A program made the position numbers and the translations under genes. The notes beneath the pieces were generated by a model. That model worked only from the letters and a program-made list of their open reading frames with translations, did no database searches and had not been told where the DNA came from. From NCBI RefSeq assembly GCF_002967715.1, contig NZ_PUIA01000081.1:186001-250000 (forward strand): a stretch of DNA of 64,000 bases, given 5' to 3'. Position 1 is the first letter of the stretch. Each line of letters starts with the position of its first letter. This document shows, one piece after another, positions 27,709 to 37,686 of the stretch. The stretch comes from Blastopirellula marina. Its GTDB lineage: Bacteria > Planctomycetota > Planctomycetia > Pirellulales > Pirellulaceae.

Positions 27709-28428
27709 CTATGGCCACCAGGTGACGTAGTAGGCCGACAGGCCCATCGTCATCCGCAGCAGCAGCGTGATCAGGATATACAACGAGAAGTGCAGGAAGC
27801 CGGACAGGGGCTGAATGTCGAACGAGCCTGCCGCGGCAAAGCCGCCACCAATCAGGCAGACAACCGCCGTGATCACGAAGTACGGCAGGTTCTCATTCAA
27901 GTTGCTGTCCAATTCCCAGTAGCCGATCAGAAACGCATAGATGCCCCAGATAAGGGCATACGCGGCAGAGCAAATCAATACGCGTACCCACAGTTCCTGA
28001 CCGGAATAGGCCTCGTACTCGTCATCTCGCAGAAACCAATAGCCGCTCCAGCACAGAGGCACCGCAATCAGGAAAGAGCCTGCCGCAACAATCCACGTCA
28101 GGTTATTGGTATCTTCGGTCGAGTGCCCGATAAAAAATGCGATCGCGAATGCCGAGATCGCAGCGGTCAGCACTACGGCCAGGGCGGTGGTCGAAAACTT
28201 GGCGTCTTCGCGGGCCACTGGTTTGAAGACCAGCTTCCCTTCCTTCGACTTGACGCCGCCGAAGCCTTCCTTCTCGCGAAGGACCACTTGTTCCGACAGT
28301 TCCGGAATCTTGATCGGCTTCTTGCACGCAGGGCAAGGGCCTTCTCGACCGGCAAACTTGGCACTGACTTCAAAGCGTTTGAAGCAACTAGGACAGGTTA
28401 CGCGTATTTTTTCTTGCTGTTCGGCCAT
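27709..28428 (-). CDS. Membrane protein with N-terminal zinc ribbon
   Basis: A 239-residue protein of unknown function. Residues 10-40 form a zinc ribbon (VTCPSCFKRFEV ... GPCPACKKPIKIP, four cysteines in two CPxC pairs). After a charged linker come about six hydrophobic segments (for example FSTTALAVVLTAAISAFAIA, WIVAAGSFLIAVPLCW, YFVITAVVCLIGGGFAAA). The start at 28428 (MAEQQEKIRV) is preferred over 28470, which adds an unlikely basic leader. The next gene, divergent, encodes a protein with a related zinc ribbon. Families like this are common and uncharacterised in planctomycetes. Confidence 0.75.
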   Translation of the reverse strand: MAEQQEKIRVTCPSCFKRFEVSAKFAGREGPCPACKKPIKIPELSEQVVLREKEGFGGVKSKEGKLVFKPVAREDAKFSTTALAVVLTAAISAFAIAFFIGHSTEDTNNLTWIVAAGSFLIAVPLCWSGYWFLRDDEYEAYSGQELWVRVLICSAAYALIWGIYAFLIGYWELDSNLNENLPYFVITAVVCLIGGGFAAAGSFDIQPLSGFLHFSLYILITLLLRMTMGLSAYYVTWWP

Positions 28429-28742
28429 GTTGTTCCGCGATAAGGATCGAAAGCAGGGCTTCCAGGGCAACGTGAAGATAAGCTAAGCCGCGCCTTTAAC
28501 TTGCCCGGGGGCCACATTTTAGTCAACTGCTGAGCGATTGATAATGTGACATATCTGAGTGCCCTAAGTCGAGATCTGAGTGAAACTTCGGCGAAAGTAC
28601 CCCAAAATTACGGAATGCAGGGCTTGAATTCATCATTTGTTCAAATCCACCCCCTATCCTGGAAGGATGATCGAACGATCACGAGCCCCAATCATTGCAC
28701 GATGCAGCTGTCCGGCTCGATTTTCTCATACGAGGAGCGCAG
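28429..28742. other. Divergent promoter region, no gene seen
   Basis: 314 bases between two divergent zinc-ribbon genes. The repeated ATCTGAGTG (28553-28561 and 28573-28581) and a short AT-rich run GATTGATAATGTGACATATC around 28536-28555 could belong to a promoter. Nothing firmer. Confidence 0.4.
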
Positions 28743-29315
28743 GTGAACACTAAGTCCGACACCATTATGTTCCTGTGCCCCAATGGGCATCGGCTCAACG
28801 CTCCACAACGGCTGCAAGGCCAGCCTGGTAAGTGTCCGCACTGCAACGTGCGATTTCGCGTCCCCGGCGATTCGGCCGATTCCGACCCCAATTCACAAAC
28901 CCTGTCTGCTTCGTCCTCGGCCAGCAGTGCCTCTTCCCTAAAAAATTCCGCCCCGGTCCAATCGGCCGGCCTCTCCGATTTTGGCCTGCGTGACGACCCC
29001 GAAACCTCTGACGTGCTACATTCCTCCATCGGATCGAAACAGGGAGGTTCCCCCATCGTCGCGGGGCACAGCCGTCTGTTTGTCGAGTTCACTCATCTGT
29101 GGAAAACGCGTGCCCCCGAGGCTTCGTTTGAAATCCACCTGCCCGAGGGAGAAATCTTCGTCCCGCACCACTACTCCCCCGAGAAATCTTCGCCTGAGCT
29201 CGGCTATTTCGCTCGCAAGGGGGACTCTGGCAAGTTTCAGATCCATTTGATCCCCTGGAAAGCGGTTTGCCGCCTGGTGGTCAACGGTGTGGCCGACCTT
29301 CCCTTCGACGTCTAA
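28743..29315 (+). CDS. Zinc-ribbon protein of unknown function
   Basis: A 190-residue soluble protein. It opens with FLCPNGHRLNAPQRLQGQPG and KCPHCNVRFRVPG, a zinc ribbon with CPxGH and CPHC ligands, then a Ser/Ala-rich linker, then a C-terminal domain (LFVEFTHLWKTRAPEASFEI .. FQIHLIPWKAVCRLVV) that I do not recognise. The GTG at 28743 is taken as start because GGAG lies 5 bases upstream; an ATG at 28695 is in frame. The zinc ribbon resembles that of the divergent membrane protein. Confidence 0.7.
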   Translation: MNTKSDTIMFLCPNGHRLNAPQRLQGQPGKCPHCNVRFRVPGDSADSDPNSQTLSASSSASSASSLKNSAPVQSAGLSDFGLRDDPETSDVLHSSIGSKQGGSPIVAGHSRLFVEFTHLWKTRAPEASFEIHLPEGEIFVPHHYSPEKSSPELGYFARKGDSGKFQIHLIPWKAVCRLVVNGVADLPFDV

Positions 29316-29466
29316 TCCGCGTACGCTAGAAGACGAATCCCCGTAAATCGCATCCCAAGCTGGTTTATGGGGTTACGCCGCCTGAGGATGGGCGGTTAAG
29401 TTTCTAGTAATTTTGTGCACCTGGTTTCCACTCACCGTGCAAGATAACGCCGTGAACGCCGTCGAA

Positions 29467-30247
29467 ATGAAGCCCCGTGTGGGGGCCGTTCGTTACTTGA
29501 ACACCAAGCCCTTGGTTCACGGCCTGGGTGATGCGGATACTCCCTTCACGCTGTCGTTCGATTATCCCAGCCATCTGGCCGACCAGCTTTCGTTGGGGCT
29601 GTTGGACGTCGCCCTGATCCCCTCGATCGAATACTTTCTGGGGGACGGCTACCGCATCATCACCGATGCCTGCATCGGCTGCCTGGGACCGGTTTGGAGC
29701 GTGAAGATCTTCTTCCGCGTTCCCCCTCAGCAGGTTCAAACGCTGGCCCTGGACGAAGGCTCGCGTACTAGCGCTGCCCTGGCCAAGATTCTGCTGGCCG
29801 AGCGTCTAGGTGTCCGCCCTCGCCTGCAAGCGCTGCCGCTAGGTAGCGACATGCGAGACTGCGAAGCGGACGCGATCCTATTGATCGGCGATCGGGCGAT
29901 CCATCCTCCGGCGATCGATGCCGTCGAGGTGTGGGACCTGGGGGAAACGTGGGTCGAATGGACAGGGCTGCCGTTCGTCTTCGCCATGTGGGTTGCCCGT
30001 CCTGGCGTGGCGACTGAAGCCATCGCTCAGCATTTGATGCAAGCCCGCAACAGCGGACTGGAAAACCTGCCGGAAATCGCCGAGCGGGAAGCAGCCAACT
30101 ACCAGCTAACTACCAGCGAATGCTTCCAATACTTTCACGATAATTTACACTTCACGCTGGGCCCGCAAGAGAAAACGGCGCTCACGCGTTTTTACGACTA
30201 TGCAGTGGGTTTAGATCTAGCACCCAGCGGCAGGACACCGATTTACG

Positions 30248-30270
<23 letters not shown>
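29467..30270 (+). CDS. mqnA: Chorismate dehydratase of the futalosine menaquinone pathway
   Basis: A 267-residue MqnA-family (DUF178) protein, a periplasmic-binding-protein fold enzyme that makes 3-enolpyruvoyl-benzoate from chorismate. Segments are RVGAVRYLNTKPLVHGL, LGLLDVALIPSIEYFL, LDEGSRTSAALAKILL and DAILLIGDRAIH. ATG 29467 is my choice; GTG 29452 and a TTG at 29413 are in frame and none has a clear ribosome site. Its 3' end overlaps the start of mqnC by 23 bases, indicating translational coupling in one message. Menaquinone made this way serves respiration in organisms that lack the MenFDHCEB route. Confidence 0.92.
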
Positions 30271-31375
<1,105 letters not shown>

Positions 31376-31386
31376 GACTTCATCGT

Positions 31387-31588
31387 CTTAAGTGCCGGAG
31401 GCCCAGCCGAATGTAGCCAGGGGCGTCAGCCCCTGGATCGACGCCCATTAAAAACAAAGAGCCCTGGAAGGGCGACCGAAGGCACAATACTCTCTTCGGT
31501 CGCCCTTCCAGGGCTCAATTCATTCTTGCCATCATCCGCCAAGGGCTGACGCCCCTGGCTACATTCGACCGGCCTTCCAGGCCTTAAG
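31387..31588. repeat. Nested inverted repeat element, copy 1
   Basis: A 202-base element between convergent mqnC and the hydrolase gene. Outer arms 31387-31436 and 31539-31588 are inverted copies, 42 of 50 positions matching, each starting CTTAAG and holding GAATGTAGCCAGGGGCGTC. Inside lies a perfect 23-bp stem, 31459-31481 with 31494-31516 (begins GAGCCCTGGAAGGGCGACC), 12-base loop. No ORF. It has the shape of a non-autonomous palindromic repeat and a sister copy is at 40.4 kb. Confidence 0.85.
31459..31516. terminator. 23-bp perfect hairpin inside the repeat, possible shared terminator
   Basis: The inner stem is flanked by AAAAACAAA on the left, which gives a T run on the minus strand, and by AATTCATTC on the right. 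It can end transcription of the hydrolase gene from the right and perhaps of mqnC. Confidence 0.5.
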
Positions 31589-31599
31589 AATTCGCATCA

Positions 31600-33654
31600 T
31601 CACTTGGTCGCACGTGGCGGCTTCACCTGCCAGCTTTCGCTAAAGAAGTCGGCAGCGACGATCTTCCCAGGCCACAGGGCATCGGGCTTGGTCGTCACGT
31701 CCACCACAGCCCAGTCAGGCAGTTTCGGCACCTGGCGAGCATTGTTCAGGTAAGCGTACTCGCGATAGGTGAAACCACTGTTGATCACCACGTACTTGGC
31801 TGGGTTCAGTGGGTTCGGGTAGATCAAGATCGGAGCGTTCTCGGTTGCCTTGTAGGTCTTGCCGCCAACGGTCACGGCATCCTTGGTCCACTGGATCGGC
31901 AACTTGTCGACGATCTTCGCCAGAACCGCGTTGCTACCTGGGTCGCCAAACAGGATGAGGTTGCTGTTGGCGATATCGGCATCGGCCACCATGTCATCGG
32001 TCTTCACGACCGCATCGCCACGGAACTGCTGACGCCACTGCTGGGTGAAGTGATTCATCTCGCCAATGGCCCAGTTGTTGGCGGCATCGTTCCACGGCTC
32101 GCCGGTGGGGCTGACTACGACGAAGCTATCGAGGAACGCGTCGTCGATCGGACCTTGCAGTCCTGGTACTTTCGCCAGTCCCGTTGGTGCACTGTAGCCC
32201 AACTGCCAGCCGTTGGCCGTGAACTCCAATTGAGCCGTCCACGAACGATCCGTTTCGGGACGCAAGGCCACCAGGTCAGCGATCTCCCCTTCACTGCCGG
32301 CCTCGGACGAGGCAATCCGAATCTTCACCGGCTGATCGACCGACAACAACTGCTGCCCGGCGGGGAAGTTCAGTTCCAGGCGCGTGATGTTCTTCGTCGC
32401 CAGCGAGATCGTATTGGTGCTGGAGTCGACCTTGGCATGCACCTGGGCCTGCTTCCAATGTTCACCCAGACCGGCAACCCGGACCCAATGCATCCGGGGG
32501 TAACGCAGCGTGTACGTGGCGAAGCGGATCTCGCTAGGCGTGGTGATGCGACCGACCTTGGCCAACTCGTCGAGCTTGGCTGAGATGATCACCTTGGAAT
32601 CGGCGTGAATCGCGTGCTTCGTTTCCGGACCGATGATGTGCGTCAGACGCATTCCCTCGGCAGCGATCGCCTCTTCCATGACGTCGGCGGCTTGCTTCTG
32701 GATATCGAGTTCGCCACTGTAGGCGATCGTTGGCAAGTTAAAGACGTTCGCGGCGTAGCCAGGGCAGTCGTACCACTGCCACAGGGCCTTTTCGTACCAG
32801 GTCGGCTCCAGTGTTTCTTTTTGAAAGACGTCCAGGAACAGCGGCGTTTCCGAGAAGCCAGCCCCGGGGTTGGCCGCAAAGAACAAGTCTGGGTAGTGCA
32901 CGGCCATCTGCCAGCACCCTGCCCCGCCCATCGAGAACCCACGAATCGCGACACGGTTGTCGTCGATGCGGTAGTTCGCTTTGACGTGCTCCATCCCTTC
33001 CAGGACGTCGATCTCGCCAGCGAACTTGAACGCGTTGCAGTACCGCCCAAACGGATGCAGCACGATAGTGCCAGCCGGTTGGAACTGCCCTGGCCGCTTC
33101 ATCCGTTCGGCAATGAAGTTGGCTTCGGTGTTGCGTTCACCGCGGCCATGCAGCCAGATGTCGAGACGAAACGCGTCGTTCGAATCAAAGTTGTAGTTAG
33201 CCGGAATCTCCAGGCCATAAGGCTGCACCGTTTGATCGATCTTCGAGCGATAGCCGCGTACGACCAGTCCGGTTTGGGTGAGCCACGGGGCCTTCCCTTC
33301 CAAAAGCGCCTCGGCCCGGTTCAGACCTTCGGTGAGGGTCTGCTTGGCGGCGGCGATATCTTGCGGCTTGTAGAACTCGCGGTATTTGAGGGCTTCGTTG
33401 ATCGCACGCGAAAAGATCTCGACATCCGGCAGCAGCTGCGGCGTGCGTGCATCGCGGCGCATCGCCAGCTTCTTGATCAAGTCGTCCAGCCGTTCGAGCC
33501 CTTGCGAAAGCTCCGCGGCGTCTTCCGCAGGCACTTCGATCCCTTCCGGCGGGATCACGCGGACCTGGGCCGGAATGTTATCGGCCGGGCCATCCGCCCA
33601 GGCAGAACTAGCAAGCAAACAGAACGAGGCAGCAAATAGAAGGCAGATTCGCAT
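31600..33654 (-). CDS. Secreted alpha/beta hydrolase (prolyl-oligopeptidase/esterase-like)
   Basis: A 684-residue exported protein (signal MRICLLFAASFCLLASSAWA). The N-terminal 140 residues are helical and unrecognised. The core has IWLHGRGERNTE, the nucleophile elbow GFSMGGAGCWQMAVHYPDLF (Ser in G-x-S-x-G), GELDIQKQAADVM and TKHAIHAD, the Asp and His regions of an alpha/beta hydrolase. The C-terminal third is beta-rich and ends YNNARQVPKLPDWAV-like. Substrate is unknown; peptidase S9 and carbohydrate esterase relatives share the pattern. It follows the SbcC-like gene by 97 bases on the same strand, but a functional link is unproven. Confidence 0.75.
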   Translation of the reverse strand: MRICLLFAASFCLLASSAWADGPADNIPAQVRVIPPEGIEVPAEDAAELSQGLERLDDLIKKLAMRRDARTPQLLPDVEIFSRAINEALKYREFYKPQDIAAAKQTLTEGLNRAEALLEGKAPWLTQTGLVVRGYRSKIDQTVQPYGLEIPANYNFDSNDAFRLDIWLHGRGERNTEANFIAERMKRPGQFQPAGTIVLHPFGRYCNAFKFAGEIDVLEGMEHVKANYRIDDNRVAIRGFSMGGAGCWQMAVHYPDLFFAANPGAGFSETPLFLDVFQKETLEPTWYEKALWQWYDCPGYAANVFNLPTIAYSGELDIQKQAADVMEEAIAAEGMRLTHIIGPETKHAIHADSKVIISAKLDELAKVGRITTPSEIRFATYTLRYPRMHWVRVAGLGEHWKQAQVHAKVDSSTNTISLATKNITRLELNFPAGQQLLSVDQPVKIRIASSEAGSEGEIADLVALRPETDRSWTAQLEFTANGWQLGYSAPTGLAKVPGLQGPIDDAFLDSFVVVSPTGEPWNDAANNWAIGEMNHFTQQWRQQFRGDAVVKTDDMVADADIANSNLILFGDPGSNAVLAKIVDKLPIQWTKDAVTVGGKTYKATENAPILIYPNPLNPAKYVVINSGFTYREYAYLNNARQVPKLPDWAVVDVTTKPDALWPGKIVAADFFSESWQVKPPRATK

Positions 33655-33751
33655 GAGGTCAATCCAGGCAGGGGGGCGAAAGGCCGACAGGTACGTTGTC
33701 GGCCAGGCTGGATTGATTTTAGCTGCTCGTCGTCACCGAGGAAACAATGCT

Positions 33752-36700
33752 CTACGAAGCTTCGTCTTCGTCGACGATCTCTTCGCGAACGATCACTTCG
33801 TCGTGATCTTTGCGAGGATCTTTCGTTTCGTACCAGCGACGCGGCGAGTCCCACCCGAATTCGTCGTGGGCCGTGTAAACGTAGCGAATTCGCATCTTCT
33901 TCTTCGCTGGCAGCGGCACTGGCACTGGTTCCGGCTCCGGCTGAAGCTCCAATTCCGGTTCCGGTTCTGGCTCCCACTGGGGTTCCGGTTCGAGGATGGC
34001 ATCGGCCACGGGGAACTCTTCTTCGTAAGGTTCCTCTTCAACCGGCTCTTCGTCCAGCAGTGCATCCCAGTCGATCTGCGGCTTGCTGTCGCCGTCGGCA
34101 TCCTTCAATCGGTAATTCACGTTGCCGTTGGTCTCGACACCAAAGTCCGACAGCGACAGGAAGTACTTGTCGGTAACGTCGCTCCCCTTCAGACGGTAGC
34201 TGACCTCTTCCTGCAGCACATCGCAGCGAAGTCGGACCGGCTCTTCCTTGGGTAGCTGAACGATTGGCAGCGGCACCGGTTCAGGCTCGACGTGCTTGAT
34301 CACTTCAAAATCGATTGGCACGTACTCTGGCAAAACCACTTCGGTGTACTTGTTGGAAGGTGGCGGAACCGGTTCGGGCAGTGGGTTCTCGATATGGACG
34401 GTCACCTTGGGTTCCGGCAACGGAGCCTGTTTGACCTTCGGCTTCGGGGCTGGCTTCGGAGCGGGTTTTGGCTCCGGCTTGGGTTCCGGTGCGGGAGCCG
34501 GCAGTTCCATCTTCGGCAGCGGCTCTTCGATCTCGATCAAGCCGGGACGGCAGAGACCGGTGAACTTGGGAAGTGCCCGGACGTCGGCCCCCATGTCCTG
34601 GAACATCGCGGCGATGTGTTCGTGACAGGTAAAGATCAGCAGCTGATGCCCTTCGGCGGCGAACTCTTTGAAAACTTCCGCCGTGTTCTTCGAGCGTTTC
34701 GAGTCGAAGTTCACCAGCACGTCGTCCAGAATCACCGGCAGTACGCGCCCCTGGCGGGCAAACAAGTGAATCAGCGCCAAGCGAACGCTGAGAAAGACCT
34801 GCTCGCGGGTACCTTCGCTCAAGTGAGCCAGGCTCTTCGAGTCGGCATCCTTTTCTTCGACGAACAGGGTGTTCTCGTGCAGCGGCGTCCAAATGCGGAT
34901 GTAGCGGCCGTCGGTCAGTTTCTTCATGTATGATGAGGCCAACCGCAGCGTTTCCGGCTGACGATCGTTCTCGTACACACGGCGAATCTGTTCCAATAGG
35001 CACGACGTGGTGGCCAGCGTCTGCCACTTTTCGATCGCCTTTTCCAGCTGGGCTTCTACTTCCGAAACCTCCAGCTGAGCATGCATCAGGCGGTCGTTCT
35101 TCTCGAGCGCTTCAAGCTGAACCTTCAGTTCGCCGCGACGCTCGAAACATTCCTGCATCCGCTTTTCAGCGTGCTGGTGGTCGGCCAGCAGCTTGGCCAG
35201 TTGCTCGTCGGCATCTTTGCTGATGGTTGTTTCGAGCCACGCTTCGATCTCTTCGACCGTGCACTCGCCATCGATCTTTTCGTCGATCTTTTCGTTCTGC
35301 TCTTCCAGCTTACCTTGCAGTTCTTCGACCTCTTCCGTTTTCACGATCCAGGTCAGGTACTCTTCTTCATCGGCGCTGTTGGCTTCTTCCAGAATCTGTT
35401 CGCGCTCGGCAATCAGTTCCTTCGCTTCTTCCGCGACTCGGCGGAAGTCGCCGCGGACCTTCTGCCCCTGCTCGAACAGCGTCGTACGCTGTTTGTGCTT
35501 CCCTTCCTGACGCAGCAGGTCATCTTCCAACTGACCCAACAACAGCAGGGCATCGTTGGTCTTGGGCTGCACGCCAACATCTTTGGCCAGGTGGGAAATA
35601 CGACCCAGCAGGGCTTCGCGTTCTCGTTCGGCGATTTCGTTCTCGCTGCGAATCCCCTTCAGACGCTTACGGTACTGATGAATCTGAGCCAGGAAACGGC
35701 CCAGCGACTTCACGCGGTCTGGGTTGATGTCTTCCGGCAGATCGAGAACCCGCAGAGCGTCCTTCCAGTTTTTGCGGGCACGCACGACGGCGGCTTCCAA
35801 ATCGCTGATTTGACGCGTGCTCGTCTCTTGCTGTTCGCGAACTTGCCCCAGCTTGTGCCCCAGCGGAATCAGTTCTTCCAGGCGAGTCAGGTGGTCTTCG
35901 GCACTCTTCAAGCGAGCCAGAAGCGCCCCATTGCCGCGTGGCAACGAAACATCCAGCTCTTTCTGCTCGGCTACCGCTTTGTCCAACTGCTGATCCAGCA
36001 GCATCAACTGACGCTTGGCCGAATCGAACTGCTGAGCGGTCTCGTTATCCATCTTCCGCTTCAGGCTGTACGATGCCACCATCGCCATCGAGCCGAAGAT
36101 CCAGCCGAAATGCCCCAGGCCGGAACCAATCAGCAGGGCATTGCCGAAAATCGACATCAGCGTCATCGAGCCGCCAGCGATGAACAGCGCCCCCAGGAAC
36201 ACCATTTCCGGCTTGGGCATCATCTGATGTTCCAGCAGGTCGTGCGTTTCCGCTTCCGACTCGCGGTACTGAACGCGGATCTGGTCGATCTTGTCTTCCA
36301 CTTGAATGCGGCGACGAAGCAAATTGACCAGGTCGCCAGCCTTGGCAAGGGCTTTATTCAGGTCTTCTTCACCCAGCGAGGTAAGCGACTCTTCGACTTC
36401 GCTTTCCACCCCCAGCAGCTCTTCTTCATGCGAAGACGTATGCCGCTTGGTGTCTTCCAGTTCCTGCGTTGCCTTTTCCAGCGTACGCAGAGGATCGCGC
36501 AAGCTACGCAATTGCTTCCGCGACAGGTCAGGCCGTTTGCCGCCGCGTGTCTTGATACCGGTCTGTTCCCACAGATCGTCGATCTCGGCATTGATTTGGG
36601 TCGCTTCTTCCTGGTTGCGATCCAACTGCTGCGTAAGAGACAGAATCCATTGCCGCTGCTCACCCAGGGCATCGACACGAGCTGCCTGGCGGGCAAGTTC

Positions 36701-37636
36701 CTGGTTCACAGGAATCGAACTGTGCTTCTCGCGTAGCTCGGTATAGCTGGCCCGCAGATCGCGGCACTTGGCTCGCTTCTTGGCGATCTGATCCTGCAAG
36801 CCATGTAGATGTCGTAGCGTCTCGCGCGAAACTTCCGGCAGTTCGCCGATCGAATCGATCTTCTCCATCAGCTTGTTGCGGCGATTGATCTCAGGCCGGA
36901 TTGCCTGGCACATCTCGACGAAGTGGGCCATCTTTTCCAGATCGGCCACTTTGAACCCAAACTGGTTGATCTGCGTTTCCAGGGCTCGGCGCTGGTTCAA
37001 GAGGTTCGACCATTCCTGCGTGCCGCCGCGCAGCTGATCGATCTCCTTCTTGAGCACCTGATGCCGTTCGAGCAACTGATCGACGAGTGCTTCCTCTTCG
37101 CCGCCGGAAATCAGCCGACGTCGCGAGGTCTCCAGCTCACGCATCACTTCGGCCAGCGAAATGCGGTCGAGGCCGCTGGTTAATTCGTAAATCTTCTGGG
37201 CGGCCACACTGTCATCAAGTGTTGCCAGCAGTTGCATCTCGCGCAGACCAACCGCGAAGATATTGCTGTACGTCAGACGATCGACCCCTTCCAGCAGCGC
37301 ATCCAACTGCGCGCGGCTTTGCCGGGTACCATCCTTCGCTTCAATCCAAACCTGTTCTTCGCTGCCGTCGTGATTGAAGCGACGAACCACCTTGAAGCGG
37401 CCCATCGAACCATTCACGCGCAGCGCACCACCAGGCTCGCCACCATGCACTGGCGGCAGATAGCGGCGTTCTGCATCCGGCTCTTGGCCGTACAGCATCG
37501 TCCGCAGGAAGTGCAGCAGCGTGCTCTTACCCGCTTCGTTGTGCCCGAACAATACGGTGATGGTCGGCGAAAGCTGTTCGACACTCAGGTCGTGCCAGAC
37601 ACCGAAACCGTCGATTTGAATTTGATTGAGTTGCAT
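33752..37636 (-). CDS. SbcC/Rad50-like (YhaN-type) AAA ATPase with Pro-rich and acidic C-terminal tail
   Basis: A 1294-residue ATPase. Walker A is GHNEAGKST (residues 31-39) after QIQIDGFGVWHDLSV. Long coiled coils run from about 160 to 900, interrupted near 473-528 by two hydrophobic helices (FLGALFIAGGSMTLMSIFGN and the next), as in YhaN-type proteins. The signature LSEGTREQVFLSVRLAL is near 945 and Walker B LPVILDDVLVNFD near 970, with the H-loop in IFTCHEH. From about 1040 a 250-residue tail follows: PEPKP/PAPKP repeats, a small globular-looking part and an acidic EPEPEPELELQ stretch. AGGAG lies 7 bases before the ATG. The nuclease-like partner is 50 bases upstream. DNA end processing or membrane-linked chromosome work is likely. 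Confidence 0.85.
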   Translation of the reverse strand: MQLNQIQIDGFGVWHDLSVEQLSPTITVLFGHNEAGKSTLLHFLRTMLYGQEPDAERRYLPPVHGGEPGGALRVNGSMGRFKVVRRFNHDGSEEQVWIEAKDGTRQSRAQLDALLEGVDRLTYSNIFAVGLREMQLLATLDDSVAAQKIYELTSGLDRISLAEVMRELETSRRRLISGGEEEALVDQLLERHQVLKKEIDQLRGGTQEWSNLLNQRRALETQINQFGFKVADLEKMAHFVEMCQAIRPEINRRNKLMEKIDSIGELPEVSRETLRHLHGLQDQIAKKRAKCRDLRASYTELREKHSSIPVNQELARQAARVDALGEQRQWILSLTQQLDRNQEEATQINAEIDDLWEQTGIKTRGGKRPDLSRKQLRSLRDPLRTLEKATQELEDTKRHTSSHEEELLGVESEVEESLTSLGEEDLNKALAKAGDLVNLLRRRIQVEDKIDQIRVQYRESEAETHDLLEHQMMPKPEMVFLGALFIAGGSMTLMSIFGNALLIGSGLGHFGWIFGSMAMVASYSLKRKMDNETAQQFDSAKRQLMLLDQQLDKAVAEQKELDVSLPRGNGALLARLKSAEDHLTRLEELIPLGHKLGQVREQQETSTRQISDLEAAVVRARKNWKDALRVLDLPEDINPDRVKSLGRFLAQIHQYRKRLKGIRSENEIAEREREALLGRISHLAKDVGVQPKTNDALLLLGQLEDDLLRQEGKHKQRTTLFEQGQKVRGDFRRVAEEAKELIAEREQILEEANSADEEEYLTWIVKTEEVEELQGKLEEQNEKIDEKIDGECTVEEIEAWLETTISKDADEQLAKLLADHQHAEKRMQECFERRGELKVQLEALEKNDRLMHAQLEVSEVEAQLEKAIEKWQTLATTSCLLEQIRRVYENDRQPETLRLASSYMKKLTDGRYIRIWTPLHENTLFVEEKDADSKSLAHLSEGTREQVFLSVRLALIHLFARQGRVLPVILDDVLVNFDSKRSKNTAEVFKEFAAEGHQLLIFTCHEHIAAMFQDMGADVRALPKFTGLCRPGLIEIEEPLPKMELPAPAPEPKPEPKPAPKPAPKPKVKQAPLPEPKVTVHIENPLPEPVPPPSNKYTEVVLPEYVPIDFEVIKHVEPEPVPLPIVQLPKEEPVRLRCDVLQEEVSYRLKGSDVTDKYFLSLSDFGVETNGNVNYRLKDADGDSKPQIDWDALLDEEPVEEEPYEEEFPVADAILEPEPQWEPEPEPELELQPEPEPVPVPLPAKKKMRIRYVYTAHDEFGWDSPRRWYETKDPRKDHDEVIVREEIVDEDEAS

Positions 37637-37686
37637 CCCTTCACTCCTGAAGATGGCCCATCACTGGCAGCCGGCGGAAATCTTGT

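Noticed and set aside
35081-36736. 551-codon open frame on the plus strand
   Set aside because: Antisense to the coiled coil of the SbcC-like ATPase; Leu/Gln/Phe-rich sequence mirrors Lys/Glu/Gln codons on the other strand.
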